Below the pieces are notes generated by a model that saw only the letters and a program-made list of their open reading frames with translations, was not told where the DNA came from and did no database searches. From Hyphomicrobiales bacterium (GTDB taxonomy: Bacteria > Pseudomonadota > Alphaproteobacteria > Rhizobiales > Xanthobacteraceae): a DNA stretch of 20,699 bases. The position numbers and the translations under genes are program-made. The stretch is taken from contig JACQTM010000274.1 in assembly GCA_016210825.1 (NCBI GenBank), positions 1 to 20,699 on the forward strand, in the 5' to 3' direction. Positions 1 through 8,485 of this stretch are shown in pieces; position 1 is the stretch's first letter, and each line of letters starts with the position of its first letter.

Positions 1-3
1 AAT

Positions 4-588
4 TCACTGGGGCTTGCCTGCCCCGGATTGGGCGCCTGAATCGGCGGCTTTCGGCAGCGGTTGCGGGCTATCGGCAAGCGAGCGCAGATAGCTGATGACC
101 TCAGCGCGCTGCTTGCCCCGTGACAAACCAGCGAAGGTCATGTTCGTTCCCGGGACAAAGCCCTTGGGACTGGCCAGGAACTTGTCCATATCCTCGTAGG
201 ACCACTGCCCGCCCTTGGCTTTCATAGCCGTTGAGTATTTGAAGCTCTGCTCGGATCCCTTGGCGCGGCCAATGATTCCCCAAAGGTTTGGGCCAACGCG
301 ATTTGGGCCTCCCTTGTTGAAGGTGTGGCAGGCGGCGCATTGCTTGGCGGTGGTTTCGCCGCGCTTTGCGTCGGCGTCAGCGAGCAGCGTTGCAATCGGC
401 TGTACTGGCTCGGCGGGCGTGCCCGGTTTGGCCACTTCCCCCGCTTGCTCCAGCACGGCGATCTCGTAGCCCGGCTTTGACGGCTTGGGTGGTGAAAAGA
501 GCGCGTTGGCCGCGATGTTGAGCGCCAGGAGCACCAGGCAGGTAAACAACAAGGCGCCAAGAATTTTGTTGATTTCGAAAGAGTCCAT
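4..588 (-). CDS. cycM: Membrane-anchored c-type cytochrome (CycM-like)
   Basis: A 194-residue protein in the class I cytochrome c family. Residues 9-31 form one hydrophobic helix that reads as an uncleaved N-terminal anchor, followed by a Pro/Ala-rich tether (about 33-65) and a cytochrome c domain. The heme site is C84-A-A-C87-H88, and M150 in GTNMTF is the likely sixth ligand. In Bradyrhizobium the CycM protein of this type passes electrons from the bc1 complex to the aa3 oxidase at the periplasmic face; that role is inferred by family. An in-frame extension of 34 residues reaches base 690, but I chose the ATG at 588 because the extension is Arg-rich, crosses the divergent promoter region and would put charged residues before the anchor. 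No strong Shine-Dalgarno sequence is visible. It is divergent from kdsB. A Gly/Ala/Pro-rich tail ends the protein. Confidence 0.9.
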   Translation of the reverse strand: MDSFEINKILGALLFTCLVLLALNIAANALFSPPKPSKPGYEIAVLEQAGEVAKPGTPAEPVQPIATLLADADAKRGETTAKQCAACHTFNKGGPNRVGPNLWGIIGRAKGSEQSFKYSTAMKAKGGQWSYEDMDKFLASPKGFVPGTNMTFAGLSRGKQRAEVISYLRSLADSPQPLPKAADSGAQSGAGKPQ

Positions 589-672
589 CGGGAACGGCTC
601 GCGCGGGGAAAAGTTGGAATGGGCGGGCAACGCCGCAAGGCATGACTCACGGCGGCGGCAGAGATACCCGGT

Positions 673-700
673 TTGCCTTGGCTCTGGCAACCCGTATAAG
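673..700 (+). promoter_or_regulatory. Candidate sigma-70 promoter for kdsB-pheA
   Basis: TTGCCT (673-678) and TATAAG (695-700) are separated by 16 bases, a fair match to -35/-10 boxes. Transcription would start near 707, about 50 bases before the kdsB start codon. It lies in the 170-base gap between the divergent cycM and kdsB genes. Assigned by eye only. Confidence 0.35.
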
Positions 701-758
701 CGGGCGGCCCCCGCGACATTCGTCGAAGCGGATCGGGCCGGAAACGCTGCCTGGACCG

Positions 759-1499
759 ATGGCGGATAGCGACGTTCTCATCCTAATTCCGGCCCGCATG
801 GCTTCCACCAGGCTCCCGGGCAAGCCGCTTGCCGATATCGCCGGTATGCCGATGATCGTGCATGTGCTGCGCCGCGCCGAGGCGGCCGAGCTTGGGCCTG
901 TTGTGGTCGCAACCGATAGTCCCGAAATCGCCGCCGCGGTCGAGCATAGCGGCGGGCACGCAGTGATGACGCGGAACGATCATACGTCGGGTTCCGATCG
1001 AATTTTCGAGGCGCTTGGCAAGGTCGATCCGCAAGGCCGCAGCGCGATCATCGTGAATGTGCAGGGCGATCTGCCGACACTATCTCCCGACGACGTCGCG
1101 GCAGCCGTCGCCGTGCTTGCCGATCCGGACGTGGACATTGGCACGCTTGCCGCCGAAATCAAGAAATCCGAGGAGCGCACCAATCCAAATGTCGTCAAGC
1201 TCGTTGGCTCACCGGTTGCACCAGGCCGCCTGCGCGCGCTTTATTTCACGCGTGCGACTGCGCCTTCCGGCGAGGGGCCGCTCTACCATCACATTGGGCT
1301 CTACGCCTATCGCCGCGCCGCACTGGCGCGCTTCGTCGCCCTGCCCCCCTCGCCGCTCGAACGGCGCGAGCGGCTTGAGCAATTGCGCGCGCTGGAGGCG
1401 GGGATGCGCATTGATGCGGCAATTGTCGAGACGGTGCCGCTCGGCGTCGATACGCCCGAAGAGCTGGCCACTGCGCGCGGTGTACTCAGCGGGCGTTGA
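759..1499 (+). CDS. kdsB: 3-deoxy-manno-octulosonate cytidylyltransferase (CMP-KDO synthetase)
   Basis: A cytosolic enzyme of 246 residues that activates KDO with CTP to CMP-KDO for lipopolysaccharide inner core assembly. The N-terminal nucleotide-binding signature IPARMASTRLPGKPL follows the first strand. TSGSDRI and the metal-binding Asp of NVQGD are present, and GVDTPEEL closes the protein as in the family. The residue after NVQGD is Leu where E. coli KdsB has Glu (QGDEP); I recall the Leu form from other alphaproteobacteria, so I do not read it as a loss. The ATG at 759 puts the catalytic loop at the usual distance from the N-terminus; an in-frame ATG at 642 would add 39 unlikely residues. 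pheA starts 33 bases after the stop, suggesting an operon. Confidence 0.95.
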   Translation: MADSDVLILIPARMASTRLPGKPLADIAGMPMIVHVLRRAEAAELGPVVVATDSPEIAAAVEHSGGHAVMTRNDHTSGSDRIFEALGKVDPQGRSAIIVNVQGDLPTLSPDDVAAAVAVLADPDVDIGTLAAEIKKSEERTNPNVVKLVGSPVAPGRLRALYFTRATAPSGEGPLYHHIGLYAYRRAALARFVALPPSPLERRERLEQLRALEAGMRIDAAIVETVPLGVDTPEELATARGVLSGR

Positions 1500-1532
1500 C
1501 TCTTGTCCCCGTCGGCGCGAAACGGATCGGCC

Positions 1533-2393
1533 ATGAACAATCGCAAGAAGATCGTATTTCAGGGCGAACCTGGGGCGAACTCACATCTCGCCTGTCGCGA
1601 GGCCTATCCCGCGCATGAGCCATTGGCCTGCCCGACTTTCGAAGATGCGTTCGCGGCAGTCGCCTCGGGTGAATCCGAACTCGCCATGATTCCGATTGAA
1701 AACTCCATCGCCGGCCGGGTCGCTGACATTCACCATTTGATGCCGGACTCGAAATTGCACATCGTCGCCGAGTGGTTTCTGCCGGTGCGTCATCAGTTGA
1801 TGGCTCCCAAAGGCGCGACGGTGAAGGACATCGCAACAGTGGAGAGCCATGTTCATGCACTCGGCCAATGCCGCAAAATCATCCGCAAGCTCGGCGTAAA
1901 ACCGATCGTCGCTGCCGACACCGCCGGATCCGCCCGCGAGGTCGCCGAACGCGGCGATAAATCGCGCGCGGCGATTGCCTCGCGGCTCGCGGCGGAAATC
2001 TATGGTCTCGACATCCTCGCCGAGGATATCGAGGACGAAGCTCACAATACCACGCGATTCATTGTGCTATCGCGCGAGGCAAACTGGGCCACAGCGAACG
2101 ATGGACAAGTCATCACAACCTTCGTGTTCCGGGTGCGCAATTTGCCCGCCGCGCTTTACAAAGCGTTGGGCGGCTTCGCGACCAATGGCGTCAACATGAC
2201 GAAGCTTGAGAGCTACATGATCGGCGGCAATTTCTTCGCCACGCAATTCTATGCCGACGTCGAAGGCCATCCCGACGAGCGCAAATTGGTGCTGGCGCTG
2301 GAAGAGCTTGCGTTCTTCTCCAAGGAAATGAAAATCCTCGGCGTTTACCCCGCGCATCCGTTCCGGCGGACCTTCCAAGAGTCGGCCGACTAA
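1533..2393 (+). CDS. pheA: Prephenate dehydratase with ACT domain
   Basis: A 286-residue monofunctional prephenate dehydratase, converting prephenate to phenylpyruvate in phenylalanine synthesis. The N-terminal FQGEPGANSH and PIENSIAG (about 53-61) match the catalytic fold, and the TRF active-site motif lies at T174-R175-F176. A C-terminal ACT domain (about 194-272) should bind phenylalanine for feedback control; its effector motif reads LESYM where many homologs have ESRP. No chorismate mutase domain is fused. The ATG at 1533 gives a start (MNNRKKIVFQGEPG) of the usual length; a TTG at 1503 would add ten residues. The TAA stop overlaps the stop codon of the convergent monooxygenase gene (shared CTAA at 2390-2393). 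Probably transcribed with kdsB. Confidence 0.95.
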   Translation: MNNRKKIVFQGEPGANSHLACREAYPAHEPLACPTFEDAFAAVASGESELAMIPIENSIAGRVADIHHLMPDSKLHIVAEWFLPVRHQLMAPKGATVKDIATVESHVHALGQCRKIIRKLGVKPIVAADTAGSAREVAERGDKSRAAIASRLAAEIYGLDILAEDIEDEAHNTTRFIVLSREANWATANDGQVITTFVFRVRNLPAALYKALGGFATNGVNMTKLESYMIGGNFFATQFYADVEGHPDERKLVLALEELAFFSKEMKILGVYPAHPFRRTFQESAD

Positions 2394-3544
2394 GCGTCAC
2401 GGTTTAACGGCGCGACAGTTCCCGGCCGCACTTGTTCATAGCAACGCATGAAATCGGGCGACAGCCGCCGCAATCGATCAGGATCGATCCGCCCAGACCG
2501 CATCACATAGCTCATGGCAAAATCGATGGGCACGAGTGCCATATGCGCGGCGAAATTTTCATACCAATCGGCACTCGCATTGGCCCCGGCAACCAGTTTT
2601 TCCACGATCGGCCGCCGGGCGCGCTCGTAAGCCGCAAGTGCCTTTGATATATTGTCATTCACCGCGAGCGCCTTGTCGAGCGCGATGGCATCTTCTATCG
2701 CGAGGCGCGTTCCCGATCCTATAGAGAAATGTGCAGTGCGCAGTGCATCGCCAATGAGAACCATATTGCGATATGACCAGCGCTCATTCCAAATTTTCGG
2801 AAATTGCCGCCAGATCGAATTATTGGAGATGAGCGAATGGCCTTCCAGATCGTCCGCGAATACCCGCTCGCAAACGGCGCGCGTATTGTCCTCCTGCATT
2901 CGATCGAAGCCTGCGCGGCGAAAGGTCGGCTCGTCCACCTCCACGATGAACGTGCTCATGGCCGGTGCAAAGCGATAATGATGCGCGTTGAAATACCCAT
3001 AGTCCGCTGCGCGAAACGTCTGCGTCAGCGTCGCGAACGGTTTATTCGTTCCGAACCAGGCAAAGCGGTTCGATAGTGGTTGATGCGTTGCGCCGAACGC
3101 TTGCTCATGTGTTCGGCGCACCAATGAATTGACGCCATCGGCGCCGACGACGAGATCAAAATCGGACAAGCTGTCGAGATTTTCGATTCGGCGTTCGAAC
3201 GCAACATTGACACCTACCGAACGCACGCGCGCCTGCAAAAGCTGCAGCAGCTTCAAACGTCCAATCGCGGCGAAGCCAATTCCATCGATACGGATGCGCT
3301 CGCCACGATGCACAAGCGTGATATCGTCCCAGGTTTCTAGATGCGGCGTAATCGCGGCAAACGTTTCAGGATCGTCGCCCTGCAGAAACTCCAGCGCGCG
3401 ATCGGAAAACACGACGCCGAAACCGAAGGTGGCGTCGGCGCGATTTTGCTCGAAGATAGCGATTTCGGTCGCCGGCGCGCGGCGTTTCAGCAGATAGGCG
3501 AGATAGAGCCCGGCGGGTCCCGCGCCAAGAATAGCGATATGCAT
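2390..3544 (-). CDS. FAD-dependent monooxygenase of the anthraniloyl-CoA/salicylyl-CoA hydroxylase type
   Basis: A 384-residue group A flavin monooxygenase. GAGPAG at residues 7-12 is the FAD dinucleotide-binding loop, VVGADGVNS (132-140) the second flavin motif, and LIGDALRTAHFSIGSGT (263-279) the GD motif. FGFGVVFSDRALEFL and the C-terminal SPDFMRCYE-like stretch recall the N-terminal half of anthraniloyl-CoA monooxygenase and salicylyl-CoA 5-hydroxylase, in which an Old Yellow Enzyme-like domain follows. Here the protein ends at that boundary and no such domain is next door, so it is a stand-alone form of unknown substrate. The ATG at 3544 is chosen because the GAG loop follows at once. 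The frame stays open upstream through a dispersed repeat to 3652, which could mislead gene callers. No clear Shine-Dalgarno sequence is seen. Confidence 0.85.
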   Translation of the reverse strand: MHIAILGAGPAGLYLAYLLKRRAPATEIAIFEQNRADATFGFGVVFSDRALEFLQGDDPETFAAITPHLETWDDITLVHRGERIRIDGIGFAAIGRLKLLQLLQARVRSVGVNVAFERRIENLDSLSDFDLVVGADGVNSLVRRTHEQAFGATHQPLSNRFAWFGTNKPFATLTQTFRAADYGYFNAHHYRFAPAMSTFIVEVDEPTFRRAGFDRMQEDNTRAVCERVFADDLEGHSLISNNSIWRQFPKIWNERWSYRNMVLIGDALRTAHFSIGSGTRLAIEDAIALDKALAVNDNISKALAAYERARRPIVEKLVAGANASADWYENFAAHMALVPIDFAMSYVMRSGRIDPDRLRRLSPDFMRCYEQVRPGTVAPLNRDA

Positions 3545-3563
3545 GGGTGCAATGTTACAGACA

Positions 3564-3726
3564 GTCATGCCCCGCGACCCGTCTTCGCCAAGGCTTCGAC
3601 GGGTTGATACTTGAGCCCTCCGAAGCGTGAGCGAAGGAGGGAAGCGGGGCATTCAGTATTCACCAGCCCCTCCCGAACGGCCAAGCGCGAGTTTACTGGA
3701 TCGCCCCCTTGCGCGGGCGATGACAG
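3564..3726 (+). repeat. Composite palindromic repeat, copy A
   Basis: Copy A of a repeat seen four times here. Module 1 (3564-3652) is bounded by inverted ends ATGCCCCGC and GCGGGGCAT and holds an imperfect hairpin (CCCGTC with GACGGG). Module 2 (3695-3726) is a short GC hairpin flanked by ACTGGAT and GATGACAG. Module 2 ends 11 bases past the stop codon of the minus-strand phosphohexomutase gene. Module 1 ends 19 bases before the monooxygenase ATG, so the repeat probably forms much of that gene's leader. It fills most of the 193-base gap. Relative to the upstream gene this copy is flipped compared with copies B-D. Confidence 0.85.
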
Positions 3727-3737
3727 CGACGATGGGT

Positions 3738-5237
3738 TCAAATCGTCTGATTGTATTCACCGACCTCTTTATGAGTGCGCAGCACCGCGTCGATCGCCTT
3801 AAACATGTCGCGCATGCGCGCCTCCGACACCGGACTTTCGACGACCACCACGAGCTCCGGTTTGTTAGAGGAGGCGCGCACCAGACCCCAGGTGCCGTCC
3901 TCCAAAGTCACGCGAACACCATTGACAGTGACGAGGTCGCGGATCGGCTGCCCTGCTACATTGTCCTTCTTCTTCTGCGCAGCTTCGAAATGTTTCACAA
4001 CGCTGTCAACAACGCCGTATTTCTTTTCGTCGTCGCAATGCGGCGCCATGGTCGGCGAGGACCAGGTCTTAGGCAGCGCGTTCTTTAGATCCGCCATGCT
4101 CTTGTCCGGGTTGCGATCGAGCATATCGCAGACTGCGAGCGCGAAGATCAGCCCATCGTCATAGCCGCGCCCATACGGCTTGTTGAAAAAGAAGTGGCCT
4201 GACTTCTCGAAGCCTGCGATCGCGCCAATTTCGTTGACGCGCCGCTTGATATAGGAGTGGCCGGTTTTCCAGTAGTCGGTCCTGGCGCCCTGCTCGCGCA
4301 ACACCGGGTCGGTCGCGAACAGGCCAGTCGACTTCACGTCGGCGACGAAGATCGCGCCCTTGTGCTGGGCCGATATGTCGCGCGCCAGCATGACGCCGAC
4401 CTTATCGGCGAAAATTTCCTCGCCCGAGTTATCGACGACACCGCAACGGTCGCCATCCCCGTCGAAGCCGAGCGCCACGTCGGCGCGATGCTTGAGCACC
4501 GCGTCGCGCATGGCGTGCAGCATTTTCATGTCTTCGGTATTGGGATTGTAATTCGGGAACGTGTGATCAAGCTCGCAGTCGAGCGGCACGACCTCGCAAC
4601 CAACAGCTTCCAGCACGCGCGGCGCGAAGGCGCCCGCGGTGCCGTTGCCGCAGGCAGCCACGACCTTGAGCCAGCGCTTGAGCTTCGGCCGCTTGGTCAA
4701 ATCGGCGATATAGCGCGCGGGAAAATCCCCCACGAACGTATAGGCGCCGCCGCCCGGCAAATCGAACCTCGCCTGGAGCACGATGTCCTTCAGCCGGCTC
4801 ATTTCATCGGGACCGAAGGTGAGCGGGCGGTTGGCCCCCATTTTTACCCCGGTCCAGCCGTTGTCGTTGTGGGAGGCAGTGACCATCGCAACGCAAGGAA
4901 CGTCGAGATCGAACTGAGCGAAATACGCCATCGGCGTCAACGCAAGCCCAATATCGTGAACCTTGCAGCCGGCCGCCATTAGCCCGGAGACGAGCGCCAT
5001 CTTTACCGAAGCCGAGTAGCCGCGGAAATCGTGAGCGGTCACAATGTCTGGTTTGATCCGCATTTCGCGGATCAGCGTTCCAAGGCCCATACCGAGGGCC
5101 TGCATGCCCATCAGATTGATTTCCTTGCCGAGTAGCCAACGTGCGTCGTACTCGCGAAAGCCGGTTGGTTTTACCAGCGGCTCGGATTCATAGGCGTAGG
5201 TGTTCGGCGTTAGCGAAGGCTTGGGCTTGGGAAACAT
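3738..5237 (-). CDS. Phosphomannomutase/phosphoglucomutase
   Basis: A 499-residue alpha-D-phosphohexomutase that interconverts hexose 1- and 6-phosphates and so feeds GDP-mannose and UDP-glucose synthesis for surface polysaccharides. All four domains are recognisable: the phosphoserine loop TASHND with S122, the Mg-binding loop D259-G-D261-G-D263-R, the sugar-specificity loop E344-K-S-G-H348, and the C-terminal phosphate-binding RASSNKPE (454-461). Length and motifs fit the AlgC/ManB-like group; substrate preference for mannose or glucose cannot be read from sequence, so no symbol is given. The ATG at 5237 is the first in frame. The protease gene ends 77 bases upstream on the same strand, so the two may share a transcript. 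Confidence 0.92.
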   Translation of the reverse strand: MFPKPKPSLTPNTYAYESEPLVKPTGFREYDARWLLGKEINLMGMQALGMGLGTLIREMRIKPDIVTAHDFRGYSASVKMALVSGLMAAGCKVHDIGLALTPMAYFAQFDLDVPCVAMVTASHNDNGWTGVKMGANRPLTFGPDEMSRLKDIVLQARFDLPGGGAYTFVGDFPARYIADLTKRPKLKRWLKVVAACGNGTAGAFAPRVLEAVGCEVVPLDCELDHTFPNYNPNTEDMKMLHAMRDAVLKHRADVALGFDGDGDRCGVVDNSGEEIFADKVGVMLARDISAQHKGAIFVADVKSTGLFATDPVLREQGARTDYWKTGHSYIKRRVNEIGAIAGFEKSGHFFFNKPYGRGYDDGLIFALAVCDMLDRNPDKSMADLKNALPKTWSSPTMAPHCDDEKKYGVVDSVVKHFEAAQKKKDNVAGQPIRDLVTVNGVRVTLEDGTWGLVRASSNKPELVVVVESPVSEARMRDMFKAIDAVLRTHKEVGEYNQTI

Positions 5238-5314
5238 CGAATCGCCGGGAGCTATGCGCCGAAGAGCAATAACCCAAAGCCCGCGATACGGAAATGGCCG
5301 GTCGGCGCAACCGC

Positions 5315-5833
5315 TTATTGCTCGAGAATGAGCCTGCCGTTCTTATGTTCCCAGCGCACACGCGACAGGAATGACATGCCGAGAAGGTTTTGGCTGAGCG
5401 CTTCGTCGGGCAGAACCACCGCCATGACGTTGCGCACGGTCAACCCGCCGACCTCGACCCGGTTGAGTTCCACCTTGGCCGCGCGCACCTTGCCGTTGGC
5501 GGTGGACACCAGCGCGGTGTAATCGCGCTGGACCGGATGAATGCCGAGCTTGGCCGCATCTCGTTCGCGCAGCGCAATGACCGATGCGCCGGTATCGACC
5601 AGGAAATCGATCCTGCGGCCATCGACGCGGGCATCGACCTGGAAATGGCCGCGGCCGTTGTTCTGCAGCGTAACGGACCGCGAGGTGACCGCGGGCGTGG
5701 GTGCCGGTGTCGCAGCCGTTGAGGCTATCATCGTCGATGGATTGCCGGGTTTGCGCATGAAGCCGTCAATCGAACGCGACATCACCGCGCCGACCACGAC
5801 GACAAGACTGGCAAAGACGAGAATGGCCCGCAT
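5315..5833 (-). CDS. Retropepsin-like aspartic protease (TIGR02281-type)
   Basis: A 172-residue protein with an N-terminal hydrophobic segment (about 3-18), a Pro/Ala/Thr-rich linker and a single retroviral-type aspartic protease domain from about residue 54. The active-site motif is FLVDTGAS with D80. The second conserved element is LLGMSFLSR (about 150-158). As in other one-domain clan AA enzymes, a dimer would be needed to make the active site. It should be membrane-anchored with the catalytic domain in the periplasm. Natural substrates of the family are unknown to me. A weak Shine-Dalgarno-like CGGAT precedes the ATG at 5833. It lies between hrpB (134 bases upstream) and the phosphohexomutase gene, all on the minus strand. 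Confidence 0.88.
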   Translation of the reverse strand: MRAILVFASLVVVVGAVMSRSIDGFMRKPGNPSTMIASTAATPAPTPAVTSRSVTLQNNGRGHFQVDARVDGRRIDFLVDTGASVIALRERDAAKLGIHPVQRDYTALVSTANGKVRAAKVELNRVEVGGLTVRNVMAVVLPDEALSQNLLGMSFLSRVRWEHKNGRLILEQ

Positions 5834-5967
5834 GTGCTGATCCGTGGCTATGGCCGCAATAAAATCATGCGACTGACGAAAACGGTCCTAACGGCGCGCA
5901 TTCAGCCATGCCTTTCAGGCGGTAGGATCACCGGCCGGTTTCTTGGACTGCTTAAATTTTAGCAATC

Positions 5968-8472
5968 TCAGCGGCTGCGGGGCTTGGCTCGCCGGGTCGC
6001 GGGGGCGGCAATTGGATCGTCGGGCCAGGGATGTCTCGGATAACGGCCCTTCATTTCCGCCCGCACCGCCGCATAGCTGCCGCGCCAGAAGCCTGGCAAG
6101 TCGCGCGTAACCTGCACCGGCCGATGCGCCGGCGATAACAGCTCCAGGATCAATGGCAGTTTTCCGGCAGCGATTGCGGGATGACGGTCTAGTCCGAACA
6201 ACTCCTGCACGCGGATCGCGACCTTTGGGCCTTCTTCGGCTTCGTAGTCGATGGCGACGCGCGTGCCAGTAGGCGCTTCGAAATGGGTTGGCGCTTCGGT
6301 TTCGAGCCGCCGCCGTAAGCTCCAAGGCACGAGCGCGTGCAGCGCCGATTCCAGATCGTCGGCGGACAACTGCGCCAGCGCGGTCTTGTCCATCAACAAC
6401 GGCGAAAGCCACTCAGTGAGTGTCGTTGTCAACGCGGCATCCGATAGATCGGGCCATTCTTCGCCTTCGGCCCGGCGTAGAAACATGATGCGGTCGCGCC
6501 ATTGCCGCAACGCTTTCGTCCATGGCAGCCGGTCGATACCGACTTGGGCGATGCCTAATACGAGAACGTGTGCAGTGTCGGCGTTGGGCGCGAGCGGTAG
6601 CGGCGCTTCCGCGAGGGTTAGTGCCCCAAGGCGGCGTAATTGGCGCGTGCGCAGGGCTTCGCCTACCATGTCGAAGGTCACGTCATCGCGCGACTCAATT
6701 CGTTCGGCAAACCACGCCTCGATCTCGGCGATCGTGATCTTCGCGGCGAGCACGACGCGTCCCTGCGCGGCGCTGCCGGCCAATTCGGCGACAGCAAGAT
6801 AGGGCTCGCGCGCAAGGGCGGATGCTGGATCAACGTTGGCCCCGCGGCCATTGGCAAGAAGAAATGCGCCGGAACCACCGCCGCGATTCTTGGCAATCCG
6901 TTCCGGATAGGCGCGGGCGAGCATAACGCCAACCGAGATATTACCGTCTCGCCCCCCTCCCCGACCCTCCCCCGCAATGGGGGAGGGAGAAGAAGTTGTT
7001 GCAACTTCCGCCCACCGCTTTGCCATGCGCCGTGCATCTTCGGCGCGCGGCGAGCGGTCGCGATGAAAGCCGTCGAGCCGGTGCGCCAGATCGGGATCGT
7101 CGCCGCCAAGTCCGCGTTCAGTCAGAATTGCCGCGATCTCCGCAGCGCGTACGCTCTCGCCTTCTCCTGCCGCGTCGACGACCATGCGCGCAAGTCGTGG
7201 CGGCAATGGCAGTGCGCGCAGCTTGCGGCCCTCTTCAGTGATACGACCGGCGGCGTCGACGGCGCCGAGTTCGATCAATAGCGACTTGGCCTCGGTGAAC
7301 GCAACACTCGGCGGTGGATCGAGAAAGTCGAGCTTGCCGGGGTCGGTTACGCCCCACTGGGCCAGGTCCAGCGCAAAGGCCGACAGATCGGCGCTGAGAA
7401 TCTCCGGCCGCGTGTATGGCTCAAGCGACGCCGTCTGCGGTTCGTCCCAAAGCCGATAGCAGATCCCAGGCTCGGTGCGCCCGGCCCGCCCGCGGCGCTG
7501 GTCGGTGGCGGCGCGCGAAACGCGTACGGTTTCGAGCCGCGTTACACCCACATCCGGTTCGTAACGCGGCACGCGCGCGAGCCCGGAATCAACGACGATA
7601 CGAACCCCTTCGATGGTCAGCGACGTTTCGGCGATGGACGTTGCGAGCACAATCTTGCGCCGGCCGGGTATCGCCGGCTCGATAGCACGGTCCTGCTCCC
7701 GCGCATCGAGCGCACCGAACAAAGCAACGACATCGACCATCGAATCGGCAATGCGATCGCGCAACAACGTTTGCGTGCGGCGGATTTCTGCGGCGCCGGG
7801 AAGAAAGACCAGGATTGACCCAGGATCAATCGCGAGCGCACGCGTTACCGCATCGGCGATTTGCCGCTCGATCCCCAGGCGTGCATCCCGGCCAAGATAA
7901 CGTGTTTCTACCGGGAAGGCTCGACCCTGACTTTCGATCACCGGCGCGTCGCCGAGGAGACTTGCCACCCGCGCGCCGTCCAGCGTCGCCGACATGACGA
8001 GAAGTTTCAGATCATCGCGCAATCCGGTCTGCACGTCGCGCGCGAGCGCGAGCCCAAGATCGGCATCGAGCGAGCGCTCATGGAACTCGTCGAACAACAC
8101 GGCGGCGACCCCGGATAATCCCGGGTCGTCGAGAATCATGCGGGTGAATATGCCCTCGGTGACAACCTCGATGCGCGTCCGGCGAGAAACCTTGGAACCG
8201 AACCGGACGCGAAGGCCGACGGTGTCGCCCACGCTCTCACCGAGCGTCGCCGCCATGCGCGCGGTCGCGGCGCGCGCGGCGAGCCGCCGCGGCTCTAATA
8301 CGAGAATTTTTTGTTCGTGCGCCCAGTTTTCATCGGCAAGCACGAGGGGCACGCGCGTCGTCTTGCCGGCACCTGGCGGCGCGACAAGCACGGCGGCGTT
8401 TCCGGCGCGCAGAGCGGCGGTGAGCTGCGGCAACGCAATGTCGATGGGGAGCGGTGCTTTAAAGTCAGACAT
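5968..8472 (-). CDS. hrpB: ATP-dependent helicase HrpB
   Basis: An 834-residue DEAH-family helicase. Motif I is APPGAGKTT (31-39), motif II D128-E-F-H131, motif III SAT (161-163), motif V near ATSIAETSLTIEG (277-289), and motif VI QRRGRAGR (325-332). The HrpB-specific C-terminal region follows, with RIAKNRG (525-531). Its role in bacteria is poorly defined; it is distinct from the RNA helicase HrpA. Between the helicase core and RIAKNRG, residues 493-511 read SSPSPIAGEGRGGGRDG, which is a translated palindromic repeat (6951-6989) absent from the usual family pattern as I know it. The frame is kept. The ATG at 8472 starts directly before the conserved N-terminus. A composite repeat lies immediately upstream. 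Confidence 0.94.
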   Translation of the reverse strand: MSDFKAPLPIDIALPQLTAALRAGNAAVLVAPPGAGKTTRVPLVLADENWAHEQKILVLEPRRLAARAATARMAATLGESVGDTVGLRVRFGSKVSRRTRIEVVTEGIFTRMILDDPGLSGVAAVLFDEFHERSLDADLGLALARDVQTGLRDDLKLLVMSATLDGARVASLLGDAPVIESQGRAFPVETRYLGRDARLGIERQIADAVTRALAIDPGSILVFLPGAAEIRRTQTLLRDRIADSMVDVVALFGALDAREQDRAIEPAIPGRRKIVLATSIAETSLTIEGVRIVVDSGLARVPRYEPDVGVTRLETVRVSRAATDQRRGRAGRTEPGICYRLWDEPQTASLEPYTRPEILSADLSAFALDLAQWGVTDPGKLDFLDPPPSVAFTEAKSLLIELGAVDAAGRITEEGRKLRALPLPPRLARMVVDAAGEGESVRAAEIAAILTERGLGGDDPDLAHRLDGFHRDRSPRAEDARRMAKRWAEVATTSSPSPIAGEGRGGGRDGNISVGVMLARAYPERIAKNRGGGSGAFLLANGRGANVDPASALAREPYLAVAELAGSAAQGRVVLAAKITIAEIEAWFAERIESRDDVTFDMVGEALRTRQLRRLGALTLAEAPLPLAPNADTAHVLVLGIAQVGIDRLPWTKALRQWRDRIMFLRRAEGEEWPDLSDAALTTTLTEWLSPLLMDKTALAQLSADDLESALHALVPWSLRRRLETEAPTHFEAPTGTRVAIDYEAEEGPKVAIRVQELFGLDRHPAIAAGKLPLILELLSPAHRPVQVTRDLPGFWRGSYAAVRAEMKGRYPRHPWPDDPIAAPATRRAKPRSR
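6951..6989 (-). repeat. In-frame palindromic repeat inside hrpB
   Basis: A C-rich stretch with the stem CCCTCCCCC / GGGGGAGGG around a short CAAT-containing loop. Sense-strand reading gives SPSPIAGEGRGGG. Repeats of this wording are common between genes in Bradyrhizobium-like genomes; here one sits within a coding frame without breaking it. Borders are approximate. Confidence 0.8.
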
Positions 8473-8485
8473 TGGGGTCCATTAT

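Noticed and set aside
590..616. GGAAC with a downstream AGTT as an EcfG-type stress promoter
   Set aside because: The second half does not match CGTT and no gene starts at suitable distance on that strand except kdsB, which has a better candidate.
4257..4982. A 241-codon plus-strand open frame
   Set aside because: It is antisense to the well-supported phosphohexomutase gene.
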